Shown: in pieces, positions 35,790 to 48,026 of the stretch
Layout: each line of letters begins with the position of its first letter
Numbering within the stretch: position 1 is the first letter of the stretch
NCBI GenBank assembly: GCA_947034885.2
Contig: OX344750.2
Coordinates: forward strand, 4,836,001 to 4,900,000
Origin: Thuidium tamariscinum
Lineage: Eukaryota; Streptophyta; Bryopsida; Hypnales; Thuidiaceae
Length of the DNA: 64,000 nt
Direction: 5' to 3'
The notes under the pieces: model-generated
Databases searched by the model: none
What the model was told of the DNA's origin: nothing
Seen by the model: only the letters and a program-made list of their open reading frames with translations
Position numbers and translations under genes: made by a program

Positions 35790-37530
35790 AAAGGCTTTAC
35801 AATTGCCATTTCTAATACAAGCACCAAATTTTAGAAAAAAAAACATTTTTTGATGCATGTAACCATAGGATCTTGTAGTATGTTGGTTTGAAAAGATGTA
35901 GAAAAATTTCAGAAATTTCCACTATGTAGATTGCAAGATGTATTAGTGTTTGAATTGATAGAAATCATTTTTTTTGCCGTGTGGAAAATTGTGCAAGTAC
36001 ACTTTACAAGGTCACATTTGTATAGAAAAAAATTTGAATTTGTGGTTACTCTTTGGATTAATTCTTTAAAAAAAGTTGGCTAGATTCTTGAAAATTTTCA
36101 AATCATTTGGAGTTGTACAACATATGGGCAAAAAATAGTAAGTAGAAAGAAGTAGAAAATGCTCCAAATAACTAAATTGTAAATAGTTTATATATGGAAT
36201 TGAAAAATACCAATCCTAATGGTTTAAATGTTGTAATAAACATCTATTCCTACTATTTTGTTTTGTCTTTGAAAAATATAAAAAATTGAATTAAATAAAG
36301 AAATTCAAAAAAAATTTAGAGAAGAAATTTTGTAACAATCCACATAGTATTCCAAACTAAAACTCTTTATAATTTTTGACTTGTTGATGAAAATAGAATG
36401 ACTCAAGGCTTTCCACTTAGATATAAATAAGAAAAACCAATTTCAAATTTTTATTTCCTAAGAAAGGTAATTTATAAAGAAGATTTTTTTCTACCTGGGT
36501 TGCTTGATAAGCAATGAAAACTGCATATCTTACAATAACTTTTAAACTATATAGTCAAAAGTTATGAAAATGTTGGACTTTAAAGGAACTCCTTCGAAAA
36601 ATGTTGTGTGGAAATTTCAAAGAAAAAGAAAAAAATTCCATTCATATTGAGCTGCTAAAAATTGCTATGTTGCCAAAAGAAAAACAATTTGGGCATTTAG
36701 GGTTTAAAGCAACATTAGTTTTTAGGACTGATTGCATTTGAAGGAAAGCTAGACTCAAAACAATGTTTAGCAAATCTTCTAGAGGAAGTAAAATGGAATT
36801 GACATCCAATCCAAGTTGTTTCATTGATTTTTTGGACCTTTGTGGAATTAATTACAAAATTTTGAAGTTGAAATATAGTAGTCATTGAAAGTGATTTCTT
36901 CCTAAAGTGTACATTCTTCATAAATTGGAGAAAGAAAAATGAGTAAGAAGTTATAAGACGTTTTTATTTGAAGGATTCTCTACTTTGAAATAAACTTTGA
37001 AGTCTTTTTTCTTACATTATTTTCAATATTTTCAAGAAAAAAAATTATAACATGAAAATTGTTTATTACAATAGTATAACCATTTGGGATTGGGATTTTT
37101 CGATTTTTAAAATAAATTCTTAACAAATCTATATTTTAAATCATTTGCTACTTCTTTCTACTTACTATTTATTTCCTATATACTGTACACTTCGAAATGA
37201 TTTGAAATTTTTAAGGCAAGTACCCTACTTGACCTCAACAATGAATCCAAACAAGCACAATCATTTTGGACCATTTTTCATATGATTTTTTTCCTATTGA
37301 AGAGTGGCTTCCCCATTTTCCATAGAGTTAAATTTTTAAAATTTTTGAGCATTCAAATGTTAACATCTTGCAATCTACACGGTGAAAAATTGTAAAAATT
37401 TTTCCACATGTTCTCAAACCAATGTACTAAAAGATCCTATCATTAAAAATCTCTTTGTATTGGTATTACAAATTGGTATTGGTATTAGAAATGACAGATT
37501 TTGACCGTTTTTGGAGTAAACACATTTAAG
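35790..37530. repeat. Large imperfect inverted repeat (two related elements head to head)
   Basis: 35800-36140 reappears in reverse complement at about 37100-37530. For example TTTCAAATCATTTGGAGTTGTACA and AGTAAGTAGAAAGAAGTAG on the left match the reverse complement of 37140-37220. The AGGATCTTGTAGTAT region at 35870 matches the reverse complement of about 37425-37440. The interior ends GGGCATTTAGGGTTTAAA at about 36690. I interpret this as two copies of the AT-rich element family seen at 24090-24760, inserted in opposite orientation. Confidence 0.55.
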
Positions 37531-37662
37531 AAATGTAATAGGTTAAGGAGGTAGGCCATTTTAGAGTTTGAGCACTTTTAGAATCTCCTCTCTTACTCAA
37601 TCTTTCAAATGGTTACCCTTGTCCTTGCACTTATTGAAGGTCTTTGCATGACTCCTCAACAA

Positions 37663-37787
37663 TGATCTCAAAACAGATTCAAGATTTTTAGCCAAATGTT
37701 CATTTTTGGAAGATTTTTAAAAATTTATACAAAGGGCATGAAAAAATTAAGTAGAAAATGAGTAAAATTTAGCCAGTTTTGGGATCA
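37663..37787 (-). mobile_element. MITE, GTGATCYCAAAAC family, second copy (inverted)
   Basis: This is the reverse complement of the 28407-28533 element over its whole length: TGATCTCAAAACAGATTC at one end, TTAGCCAAATGTTCATTTTT inside, and AGCCAGTTTTGGGATCA at the other end. Non-coding. Confidence 0.75.
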
Positions 37788-38172
37788 ATGCTCTTCAATC
37801 CTCGTATGGATATGGTCTCTTAGATGACGCCCACCTGATCCCCTTCTGGTAATGGATCTGGTCTTGGTACCTTACAGCCAACCCTTTTTGGGGGGGCTAT
37901 TTGGTGCCAAATTGCACCATTCCAAAATAAATGTTTACTTTTCGTCAAATAAAAGTAATCTTTTTTCGCCAAAAGTTTTTCATTTCTATTCAAAATATAG
38001 ATGAAATCGCCAAATTTGGATGAAAAAGTGCATGGATATGACTGAAAAGTGTTTTTTGGTCAAAAAGATGGATGGATGGGGACATATAATGCTTCACCAA
38101 ATTTTAAGTGGTTGCCATCTTGGCACTTTCTCAAAAACTAAAAAAAAAAGGCCGCTAACAGCTCCCAAACTA

Positions 38173-38424
38173 AGGTGGGTACACCTAAAATTACACCTCA
38201 CCTAAAAGTGCCATCTATAGTTGCTGTACATTTCTGAATTCTATTATGTATATTTGGCTGAAGCGCTTTTAGAAACAGACTTTGAACCTTAATAACTTTT
38301 GCATATCGTATCCAAATGCTGCGTTTTTTGGTGCACTGGAATGTGCTTTCACTTGCCAAGAAGACTATATGAAAATTTGATTAGGCGCAGTACCAAAAAG
38401 TGGCGCTTTTAGGTGTACCCACGT
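38173..38424 (+). mobile_element. TA-flanked MITE, copy 2, with adjacent empty site
   Basis: This 252-bp copy of the 23609-23864 MITE has ends AGGTGGGTACACCTAAAA and TTTTAGGTGTACCCACGT, with TA on both sides (38171-38172, 38425-38426). The flanks AACAGCTCCCAAAC and ATCTCCATCTGG occur uninterrupted as AACAGCTCCCAAACTAATCT at 38463-38482, with one TA at 38477-38478. That neighbouring copy is an unoccupied version of the same site, so it confirms both the element limits and the 2-bp TA duplication. Confidence 0.9.
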
Positions 38425-38539
38425 TAATCTCCATCTGGTAAATGGATCTGGTCTTGGTACCTAACAGCTCCCAAACTAATCTCCATCTAGAATGGATCTG
38501 GTCTTTGGCTAAGCTAATTAGTGACAAACCTAACCTTAA

Positions 38540-39265
38540 CCCCTAAGCGCCGCCGGCGCCAATTTTTGGCGTTCGGCAGGCTTCACAGGGGTGCAAGAGG
38601 ACCTGAACAATAGTTTTTTTCCTTCATTTTATTTTATTGACCTTTCATGTTGAGTTGCAAAGAGTCTCCAATTCAGTTTTTAGTCTAACTAATGTTTGTT
38701 TTTATGTAGATGAAGAGTAATTAGAGAAAACGGATGACAAAATTTGCCATTTTAGTGTATTTTGAGAAATTGACAAAATCTGAAATTTCTCCTTGAAAAT
38801 GACATTTTCTGAGTTTGAGCCCAACTAATGAAATGAAGGTCCTCTACTCGAGTTTCTACTCCAATTGAAATTTTGAATTTTTTGTAAAAATGAATATTTT
38901 ATTGCAGTTTGCATTTTGGTTGTATTTTTAATGTCGATTACATTCTAATTATAGATGTATAGGGTAAATTAGTTTACACCATGATGATTTTCACTGTAAT
39001 GTTTGCACATGGTGAAATTTTGAGATTTTTTGAGATTATTTTCTATTTGATATGATTTTTTCTTCATTTTTGCTTCAGAAATTTTCAGAAAATACAATTT
39101 TCCTCAAAAAAATCTGAAATTTCTTTGAAGTGCAGAGGACATGCAGTTTCATCTCTGAAAAATAAAAATAAAAATTTTCATACGCATCTGATTGCAAAAT
39201 GGCAACAAACTGAGTGACAGATAGTGCGGCCTGAAACCAGTGGTCATAGGCCCGGCGTTTCAGGG
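38540..39265. mobile_element. TTAA-flanked AT-rich MITE, copy 2
   Basis: Intact TTAA lies at 38536-38539 and 39266-39269. The ends CCCCTAAGCGCCG and, on the other strand, CCCTGAAACGCCGG are imperfect inverted repeats. The 726-bp interior is colinear with 3930-4654. Non-coding. TTAA duplication is characteristic of the piggyBac and Kolobok superfamilies; I see no transposase. Confidence 0.75.
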
Positions 39266-39299
39266 TTAAATCCCTTTCCTGCAATGGAGTACAAGTTGG

Positions 39300-39840
39300 T
39301 CAGGGCAGTTGGAAATTGGGGCACCAGACAGCCAACAACCAGCCTGTCCGGCCCCTGGCCCCTGGGAAGTGGGGGAAGTTGAGGAAGTTGGGAAGTGGGA
39401 ATTTTGGGAGCACTACAAGGCCAACATTTTGATTCTGCTTATCCACACGAGGGGGTCCCGGCGGGGAGTCTTTTTCCCACACTCTTGGACTGGATCCCCG
39501 AGGGAGGCATGAGAGCACGACACCTTGTGCCTATCCAGGTCCTGTAGCCGGGCGGCCCAGCCCGCCCCAGGCACTTTGCTTTCATTCGCTGCTGCTGGAA
39601 AATGCTCGCTTCTTTGGGGCCTTGTTCAACTGCCATGGATTCCCTGATCAGGATCAGGGCTGGTCAGGCTGCCGTGTTGGGTTGGGAGGGGTGCGGCTTT
39701 CTGGCCTACCCAGCCATTGCGAGGCTGGAATTGGATGCACGACGGACTTCAAACTACAGCACTCGCTCCCACCAAGATGAAAGGAACTTCAGTACTTCAC
39801 CCAGTCATCCTACAATAGTGGGGGCCCGATTTCCACATCA
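39300..39840. other. GC-rich island of unknown origin
   Basis: This stretch of about 540 bp is far richer in G and C than the surrounding AT-rich repeats (for example GTCCGGCCCCTGGCCCCTGG and GGGCGGCCCAGCCCGCC). It carries several ORFs of 65-100 codons in three overlapping frames, none with a recognised domain. It may be a captured gene fragment, a decayed exon or a different class of element. A clean gene model cannot be built. Confidence 0.4.
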
Positions 39841-39865
39841 AAGTTGGTGTATCATAGCTACTGTA

Positions 39866-40256
39866 CGGGTAGTCGCGGCTCTTTCGAGAATCGGATTTTG
39901 GTGAAGTTGGAGAAATCAATGAAGCAAAAGTGGAGGCAAAAGTGGAGGCAAATGTGGAGCCAATCGTGAGCTGTTCCGTGTGAAGGAGCTGTGACCCCCC
40001 TTTCTGGTGTTCACAGCGATTATGTAAGAATTTCTCTCTTGCAAAGCTGGGTGGGAGCTTCGATACTTGCGCTAGGCCGAGGACTTCAAGAAATTTTGTG
40101 TGAAATTTTTTAGAAATGCCGTTTCTTCACCTACAAAGGAAAAGGACCAACACTCCGATTTCTCTGACAATTTCACGTCTGCCTTTCGCTCTTGGTGCAC
40201 CACATATTCATTCTGACAGAATGTAGAGGACTTTGGAAGTGCTGTGACAACCCCTA
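39866..40256 (+). mobile_element. Element ending GTGACAACCCCTA, copy 1
   Basis: Colinear with 41722-42101. Shared blocks include GAGAAATC, GTGGAGCCAATCGTGA, GTGTGAAGGAGCTGTGACCC-type text, CCGTTTCTTCACC and the end GCTGTGACAACCCCTAA. The left end is more diverged than in the second copy. Non-coding. Near the left end, GGAGGCAAAAGTGGAGGCAA is a short internal tandem repeat. Confidence 0.6.
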
Positions 40257-40257
40257 A

Positions 40258-41720
40258 TGCTTGCATACGGAACAACAATCCACTCTAAAATCCATTACTT
40301 TGCAAACCATTTTGCGCCATCTAGATGGTATCCAACACCACCTTTGGTGCCATTTCAAAGAATTTTACAAAAAAATCTGATTCTCATAGAGGGCCAGGAA
40401 CTTTCGTTTGATTTTCGGCTATGGTGCAAATACAAAATTACTTTAAAACAAAAAAAATTATATTAAAAAATTATTATTATTATTGTTTTAAAATTGCCAA
40501 TTTGATGTGGAACTATTAGTGCCTTGTCATTTCCACTTCCAATTTTTTTTTCAAACAATTTTTGTAGTTGCATAGCTATGGTAGTAGTCTCGCTACCTTC
40601 TATAAGGTCAAGATTTTTTCTAATGGATATTGTACAATTAGTAAAGATGCTTCAAATGTTAGGTTTAAGTTTATAACAATAATACAATAACACTTCAGAA
40701 GACCCTACATGATAGAATAGATTTGGAGAGAATGTTTGAAGCTACTTCTCCTTTAACCTTCAAAGGATATTTTTGTTCCTTGGAGAGCAACTCAAGGAAT
40801 CTATCACAATGATTTCAAACCCCTTACAAGCAAGAGAATTGGATATGTAGGCAAATAGCAAGTGGCCTAGCATATAATTTTGTAAAAAATTGAGTGTGCC
40901 TCTCCTCGAAAGCAACCTAGCAAAGAGGTGCCTCCCCACTTGAGTACCTCCAAATCCATAGTGCTCTCACTATGGTGAAGAAAATTTCAAAATCATGCAA
41001 CCACATTAAATGCTTGTGGGGAGGAGAAGGAAAATGCAACAATTTTTGAAAAGAGATGTTTATTGCACCTCCCACAATTCTTATTATTCCGTAGATAGAA
41101 GGCTTGAGGGACACAATGGATTTTCAAGGGTTCACCCTTGAGGTTCCTTGGCTCAAAAAAAAAGAAAATACACTTGAAATTGTACAAAACAATAACTTGG
41201 ATAAAAAGAGTTGTAGAAAAAAATTTATACATTTTGAAGAACTTCTAGCTCTACAATCTCATTCTTGACTTGTACAACAATGACATACAAAAAATTTAGA
41301 GCATCAAGGTAGTGTATGAATGAGATCAATGCATGCAAAAAACAACTTTTTGCTACTTCACTTGAGGTTGATCCTTTGGAGCCCTTGTAACCACAAACCT
41401 ATTATTTATCAAATTGGAGCACCCTTTAGAACCTTCTTTTACACATTTGCTAAACTTCTTCATCAAACATTATGGTCTTCAAGGTGCATTGTATGTCAAA
41501 TTTTCACAATTTTTTTTTATAGTAGATGCCTTTTATGAGATATGCGCAATTCTATGTAATCAAAATATTTCATAGCTATAGTATACAAATTTTTCAAACA
41601 ATAGTCCAATAAAGAATTTCACTTCCACCTATGAAGCCATGCACTCTACAGAGTTAACGTGAGACCTTTTTGAACAAACCTTAAAGGTGTCATACCTCGA
41701 AGTTTTGTAACGAGTCAACA
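40258..41720. other. AT-rich intergenic DNA
   Basis: I see no gene and no bounded element. A short ATT microsatellite lies at about 40468-40482. ORFs at 40917-41232 and 41320-41538 are AT-driven and have no recognisable domains. Confidence 0.5.
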
Positions 41721-41721
41721 T

Positions 41722-42101
41722 TAGGGGTAGTCAGAGCTCCTACAAGAAGCAGATTTCTTGGAAGTCGGAGAAATCTATGAGACAAAAGTGGAGCCAATCG
41801 TGAACCATTTCGTATGAAGGAGGTGTGACACCCCTTTCTCCCACTCGAAGCAATTCTCAAGGAATTTCTGACCTACAAAGCTAGGTGGAAGCCCCTACTA
41901 CTTGCATCGGACCAAGCACTTCGAGAATTTCCATGAGAATTTTTTTGAAAACCCCGTTTCTTCACCGGCAGAGGAGAAGAAGCAACACTCCAAATTCTCT
42001 GAGAATTCTAGCTCTGCCTTCTGCTCACAGTGCACCAACACACACCACATGCTCATTCTCAGGGAATGCAAAGGGGTTCAGAGGTGCTCTGACAACCCCT
42101 A
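41722..42101 (+). mobile_element. MITE with TAGGGGTWGTCAGAGC termini
   Basis: The left end TAGGGGTAGTCAGAGC and the reverse complement of the right end, TAGGGGTTGTCAGAGC, match at 15 of 16 bases. Related copies lie at 39866-40256 and, in a composite, at 49239-49895. The 380-bp interior is non-coding; the two overlapping ORFs at 41885-42124 follow the repeat, not a gene. Confidence 0.75.
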
Positions 42102-42639
42102 TTGCTATTGAAGGGAGTCAGTGAAGCTTCCTCTGATTCTGCTCTTCCCTGACTTTTTCCAAACTGCTGGGCGATGTTTACGATTGATGGTTGCAACTTT
42201 CTAGCTTATCCTGTGCACAAGAATCAGTAACACTTTTGCTCTTGTTTGATGTACTGTTTGATGCATTCGAAGCCATCCATCGTGGAGGGTGGCAGTACCA
42301 AACTGAGTCAAAATCCCAACGTCCTCTTCATAGGTAAAGTATCATCAATCTTGAAGTATAAGTAGGGTTGGGAGACAGATGTGAGTAGAACTTGTACATC
42401 CTTCAAGAACTTCAAATAATATTGTGTGAATGGCCCCCACAAAATGTTGCTTTAGGAGAACTTGGAAAAGTTGTTTGGATGTTGCCATTTTGTGCAGGAC
42501 ATTGTATTGACCATTTGAAATGGGCCCATGTTGATGTAGCAAGACATCCACAGTCCGGGAAGAAATTTTAGCTTAACCGGCTAAAATCCTCCATTTTCTT
42601 GCACCAACCGGTTGCTTGGAGAATACTCTCAGCTAGGCC

Positions 42640-43562
42640 TTAACCCCTATAGGACTGAGGCATTTTTTGGCTTGAAAACCATTCAAAACTGCCATGTTTG
42701 CTACTTCTTCCCAAAAAAACAAAAGAAAATAATTTTCTTAAAATTTAACCGTAGGATCTTGTAAATTACTTGTCTGAAACCATGTGGTAAAAATTTCATG
42801 AAGTTTGACCATACGGATTGGAAGATAATAGCATTCAAATTTGGAAAAAAAAAGTTTTTTTGAACTCCGACTTGCAATTTCAAATGACTTTGACTGCCAT
42901 TTGTTGTATTCTTTTGCACTATGGACCATGAAGTTAAAATTTTTTATGTTGAACATTTGAGTTGAGAATTAGGGGAATTTAAAAAACAAACAAACTACTT
43001 GATTTTCATTCATTAAAAAATTGTTAAGTAGAAGTAGGTCCAAGATTGAACAAAACACTAAGTTGTTAATAACTTTATGATGTAATTGAAAAACCATGAT
43101 CCCAAAGGTGAGCTTGTTCTTGAAAACATCCTAAACCCTATCAAAAAAGAAAGTTTGGAAAATTTGAAAAATTTCATTCAAAAATGAAGTCTATAAGTTA
43201 TTTTTTGAAGAAGGTGCTCAAATTGCCCGAAATACAAGATTGTCCATAACTTTCTCATTATTTGTCCAAATGAAATAAATCAAAGCTTCAGATGTAGAAA
43301 AAAACATAATCTTTTAGAATTTTTATTTTTATTTTTTTAAATTGTGTTTTTTTTCCTGCCCGGTGAACTGCTTTTTGGACTTAGAATGGCATAACTTTTG
43401 CTTCCAAGCACCAATTGAAATAAATATTATATTTTCGGAAAGCTAACCTGATTTCCTATCTTCAAAAAAACTTTCAAAAAATCATAGCGAAAATTCAGGT
43501 CACACAAGCCTGCCTGAAATTTCAAGTGTCCCCCGAGAGGACTTTAGTCCTTTAGGGGTTAA
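42640..43562. mobile_element. TTAA-flanked element, TTAACCCCTAWAGGACT termini
   Basis: The left end TTAACCCCTATAGGACT and the reverse complement of the right end, TTAACCCCTAAAGGACT, match at 16 of 17 bases. The 923-bp interior is AT-rich and non-coding. A diverged relative lies at about 45490-46345. I place it with the TTAA/CCCCTAAA family seen elsewhere in the window. Confidence 0.75.
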
Positions 43563-44129
43563 GAAAATAAAGAATATTCATTTTTTTCCCTCTAAAATGA
43601 TTGGTTATTTTCCTGAGATTTTGAACTTCATTCAGAAATTCTGGATTTCAACTGGCTAACTTGTAACTAAATGCCGGTTTAAGCCTGTTCATTGAAGACA
43701 TCACATCTATGTCAACTTTCTTCAAAAGCCATTCATAATTTGTATCTTGAATAAAAAAGACAACTCTTTAAGTACATATGGTGTGGAAGGAGGTAAGATA
43801 AATAATATGAGATCATAAATAAATTAGTTCATTAGTTGAAAGAAGCTCATTGCTTTAAATTCAAAAACCATTGCTTAAAGCCTAAAATCATGCTATAGTC
43901 CTATAAAGGCCATGGATGGTTGTGGTCATCATGAGTTCTATTGAAGTTGAGGACTTGCAAAGTCAAGCTCTTGTAGGTTTGTAATATCACCACCTAGCTG
44001 CTTGCTTGATTGGATCCTGTGGTTCAAGCCAAAGACAATATAAGGCTATATCAGCCAAATGTACCTTCGAAGGTAGGATTTAGTTTCTTGCATAAAAATG
44101 ATGTGGACCAATATTCATAGCATTGCTTT

Positions 44130-44780
44130 TAATTCTCAAAAGCTCGAGGTCTTTTTTAAGCTTCTTTGATTTTTCTCAAAAATAAACAAATTAAACTCAA
44201 ATGTTAATTATTTTTTAATTTTAATTTTGTATAATAATATGAATTTAGACTAGACATATTACGAATCATATAGGAACAACAACAACAATATTGTTTATGG
44301 ATTGAAAAATGATAATGTTTGATGAAGATATTATTGTCACTACAAAAGTCATTTAAAGTCTTTCAATACACTTTTGACATGTCAAATCTAAATTCAAGGA
44401 CATGTTAAAGGACTAACATGCATAACCATAATTGGTATACAACTTTTTAAAATCTACTTGTAGTTATGTAAAATGAAATTCCAATTTGATTTTTGCCTTC
44501 AAGATCCAATGTAATAGTTTGAGACTCATGTCAATGAGTATCTCACACTAAAAAATCAAGATTTGCAATGGACACCCTTGCACTAGAAAAAATTTCGATA
44601 GTAAAATAAAAAACAATTATTTTTTCAAAATTGGATTTTTGATGTTTAAAATAGACTACAAATGGTATTCAACTAAGAAAACTAGAATGAAAAAGTAATA
44701 CTTTGGGAAGATTTTTTACAACTTTGAAGTTTAATCAACACCAAAATATGTTACTTTGGGCACTTGGGAAGTAACATTTA
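44130..44780 (+). repeat. Diverged relative of the 47243-47888 element
   Basis: Colinear with 47243-47888: a GGTCTTTTTTAAGCTTCTT-like start, TCATAGGAAMARMAACA-like and TTGCAATGGWMMCCCTTGCAC-like segments, and a CTTTGGGCACTTGGG end. The termini are eroded. Non-coding. Confidence 0.5.
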
Positions 44781-45489
44781 TTTCACTTTTTTTTCATTTC
44801 TACCTTTTGAACCTTTCAATTGCTATGCACTACTACATAATTTCCTTTATTAAATAGAAATAACAAAGACAAAGTTGCTATGTATTGTTCACATTGAAAT
44901 AGTTGAAAGTAATCTAATTACACCTAAACTTTCTTTAATGTGCCCACCTAAGCACCTAAAATAGACATGAAAATAGATATGGCTATATAGAATTATTTCC
45001 TATCATTTTTTGGTCAATCTATAATGAAATTGAATGTCATTCTTGTCACATAGACATAGAAGTGAATGATATAAAGATGTATTAGGTTTTTCGAAAGTGT
45101 GGTTTGAAATCCTTCTCACTTTTGATACTAAAACTTCTCTATGACTCCTTATTTTCATATATTAAGACATTTTGGATGTTATTTCTCACATACGAATGCA
45201 AGTTCTTGTAGGAATTTTTTTTGGAAAACACTAAAAGTTTTTGTCTTAAAGGGACGGATGACTTTTGAAGCGCTTCAGAAATTTGCATTTTCAATTGTTA
45301 ATATAGAATATACTTGTCCCATCATGTTTGTATGCAACAAGAATAATTATGAAAATGTATACAATGTGTGCAATCACAAAATGTGCAATTTGAGACCGGG
45401 TCAATGAGCAGAGTCAAGGCACAACATTGAGTTTCAAATACAATACTTTCTTAGCATTTTTGTTGGGCCTTAAATAAACAAAAAAAATT

Positions 45490-46345
45490 GTAACCACTAA
45501 AGTCTCAAGGTCTTTTTTCATCAAAAATCATTCAAAATTGTCATTTCTACTTGCATTTCTACCACAAAGAGCAAAAAAGTTTTTCTTCTTTTCTATACAA
45601 AACCATGTCCAGTTCCAAAATGCTACAGAAAATGGATGGTATTTCTTGCAATGACCCACTACACTGTTATAAAAATGTGTATAGGAAATTTGAGAGATTT
45701 TGATTGTGTAGATTGCAATATATTTGCATTTAAAGTAAAGAAAATAAGTTTTTTTTGTACCTTATTCAACTACATTTTTTTGCCTTTGAATTTTTTAAAC
45801 TTAGATTTGTACACTACTAAGTTTTGATTTTCTAATTTTTCATATTGAAGAATTGAATTGAAGGTAATAGAAAAAAATTCAAAAAAACACACAATTGATT
45901 TTTGTTATAAGAAAACTATTAAATTGAAGAAAATACAAGATTGTCAGATACTTTTTTCTAGAATGTTGTGAAAATTGCATTAAAGAATGAGTTCTATAAG
46001 TTAATTTTCAAGAATTCAACATATGTAGATTGCTTAAAAATCAAGACTGTTAATAACTTTCTCATTACCAGTTCAAATAGAATGAATCAAAGCCTCAATT
46101 GTAAATAAGAAAATAATCTTTGAGAAAAGAATTTCAATTCGATTCAATTTTTTTTTGGGTGCTACCCTTTGAATTTCTTTTGAACTTAGGGTGGCATTGA
46201 TATCTTTTGCTTTGAGGCACCAATTGAGATAATTATTGTGTTTACCAAAAGTTAATATAATTTCCTATCTTCAATTTAAAAAATAAATTAAAAAATTTGA
46301 GGGCATACAAGCCTATTCCAAACGACTTTGGGACTTCAAAAGTTG
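45490..46345 (+). repeat. Diverged relative of the 42640-43562 element
   Basis: Shares in order a CATTCAAAATTGTC-like segment near the left end, TAACTTTCTCATTA, a GAATGAATCAAAGC-like segment and an ACAAGCCT segment near the right end. Its termini are no longer recognisable, so the limits are approximate. Non-coding. Confidence 0.5.
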
Positions 46346-47242
46346 ATAAGGTAGAACCACCCGTAACCGATCATTTAAGGTATTTTAGGCATGATCTAGT
46401 GTAGTGCAAAGCAAAACAAATATTTTCAGAGGTGTAAAGATAAAAATGATGGGGATTCCAAAAACTTTGGTAATTTTATTACATGAATTGAAATTACTAT
46501 AAATTTTAGAAGGCATAAAGTGTGCTTGACCAAATACCAATCTGTGGAGTCTTCTAATTTCGATCACACAAAAAACTACATTTTTACTCACTCTTTTCTA
46601 CTTTCTTGCACACTACATTGGAACATGTGCCATGAACTTTTAGTCCCAACTTTAAAAATGAGAAAAAAACTCATTCTAGCCTTGGTTGGAAATACGTCCA
46701 TCAAAAGGTTGACTATGGGGAGCCTATTGGTTATAGGTGGTTTTACCTTACCATGTACACCAATTCCACCTAAGAATTGAAACTTTCCTTCCCTAAAATT
46801 TGGTGGATAAATAAGAAGTGCAATATGATGGCTAGGGGAAACCAACCTATGTACTTGGTCTCTTGCAACAAAAATGTTATAATTTGATATTTATCAAAGA
46901 TAAAATGTTGATTTAATATTTGAAATTGGAGATTCCTAGTAGCTATTGGGGCGGTTCTTCAAGGAGGTTGGGGTGAACTAGCCCCTTTGCTCTGTCCATC
47001 CAAGTCATTCTACTGGTGCAAGTAAAACAAAAAGCCTCCCTATTTTGTGCTTACTTAATTTACCTTGAACAATCCTCCTAGTTAATTTGATACCTCTCAT
47101 TGCAAATATGAATTCAAATTTTGCAAATTTAATTGTGAGTGGAAAATAAATTTTTTTAGTGTTTTTCCAAGATGCTAAGCGAGGGGTCAGTTCATCCTAG
47201 CCTTCAAGTAAGGCTTGGTTATTAGCAAAACTTGACATCAAA
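46346..47242. other. AT-rich intergenic DNA
   Basis: No gene is supported. The opposed ORFs at 46520-46780 and 46588-46845 cover the same bases and neither has a recognised domain. Confidence 0.5.
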
Positions 47243-47888
47243 CCCTAAATATCCAAGGCCTTTTTCAAGCTTCTTGAAACTTGCTCTAAATTGAACAAAA
47301 TACCAACATTTTGATAAGTTTTATCAATTTTTTTTGAATTGTAACCTTACAAATTTATACTAGATATGTTAGAGATTTCATAGGAAAAGAAAACATAACA
47401 ATATCACTTATGGAGTGAACAATTAGAATGTTTGTCTATAAGGGTGTTAAAACTATAATAGTGATGTGAAGTTTTTCTATCCTCTTTTTGCAAGTCAAAA
47501 TCTGAAAAGTTGGTGATCAAAAAAATATGAGGTTAAAGGGCCTAACATACATAATTCCAATCAATTTATGTCTTTTAAAAATCTATTCTACAATTTTTGT
47601 GAGTGAATTTTGAATGTGATTTTTTCTCCAAGATCTAGTGTATTTGAGGCTCATTTTCAAGAGCTCTCAACACTATGGAAAGTCAAGATTGCAATGGTAC
47701 CCTTGCACAAAATCTTGTATAGAAAAATCACTATCATTCATTTTCCAAATCAGATTTTTAACACTGAAATTAGACTTCAAAAAGAACTTTCCAGAAATAT
47801 AAACTACTAGAAATAGCAGCTTGGTTAAATTTTATCTAACTTCAAAATTTTACAAACACCAGATTTTGATGCCTTGGACATTTAGGGA
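47243..47888. mobile_element. AT-rich MITE, CCCTAAATRTCCAAGGC termini
   Basis: The left end CCCTAAATATCCAAGGC and the reverse complement of the right end, TCCCTAAATGTCCAAGGC, form an inverted repeat of about 17 bp. TTAA follows the right end (47889-47892); the left flank is CAAA, so the duplication is not perfect. The 646-bp interior is non-coding. Confidence 0.65.
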
Positions 47889-48026
47889 TTAAAAAAATGT
47901 AAATCTCTACCATACAGCCTGGTTGGTGAAAGTTATACTATTACGATGTGATATTAAAGAGGTATTTTCGGAGAAGGTGATATTAAGGTACGCTTGCACC
48001 AATTTTGTGCAGCAGTGGTTACTATA

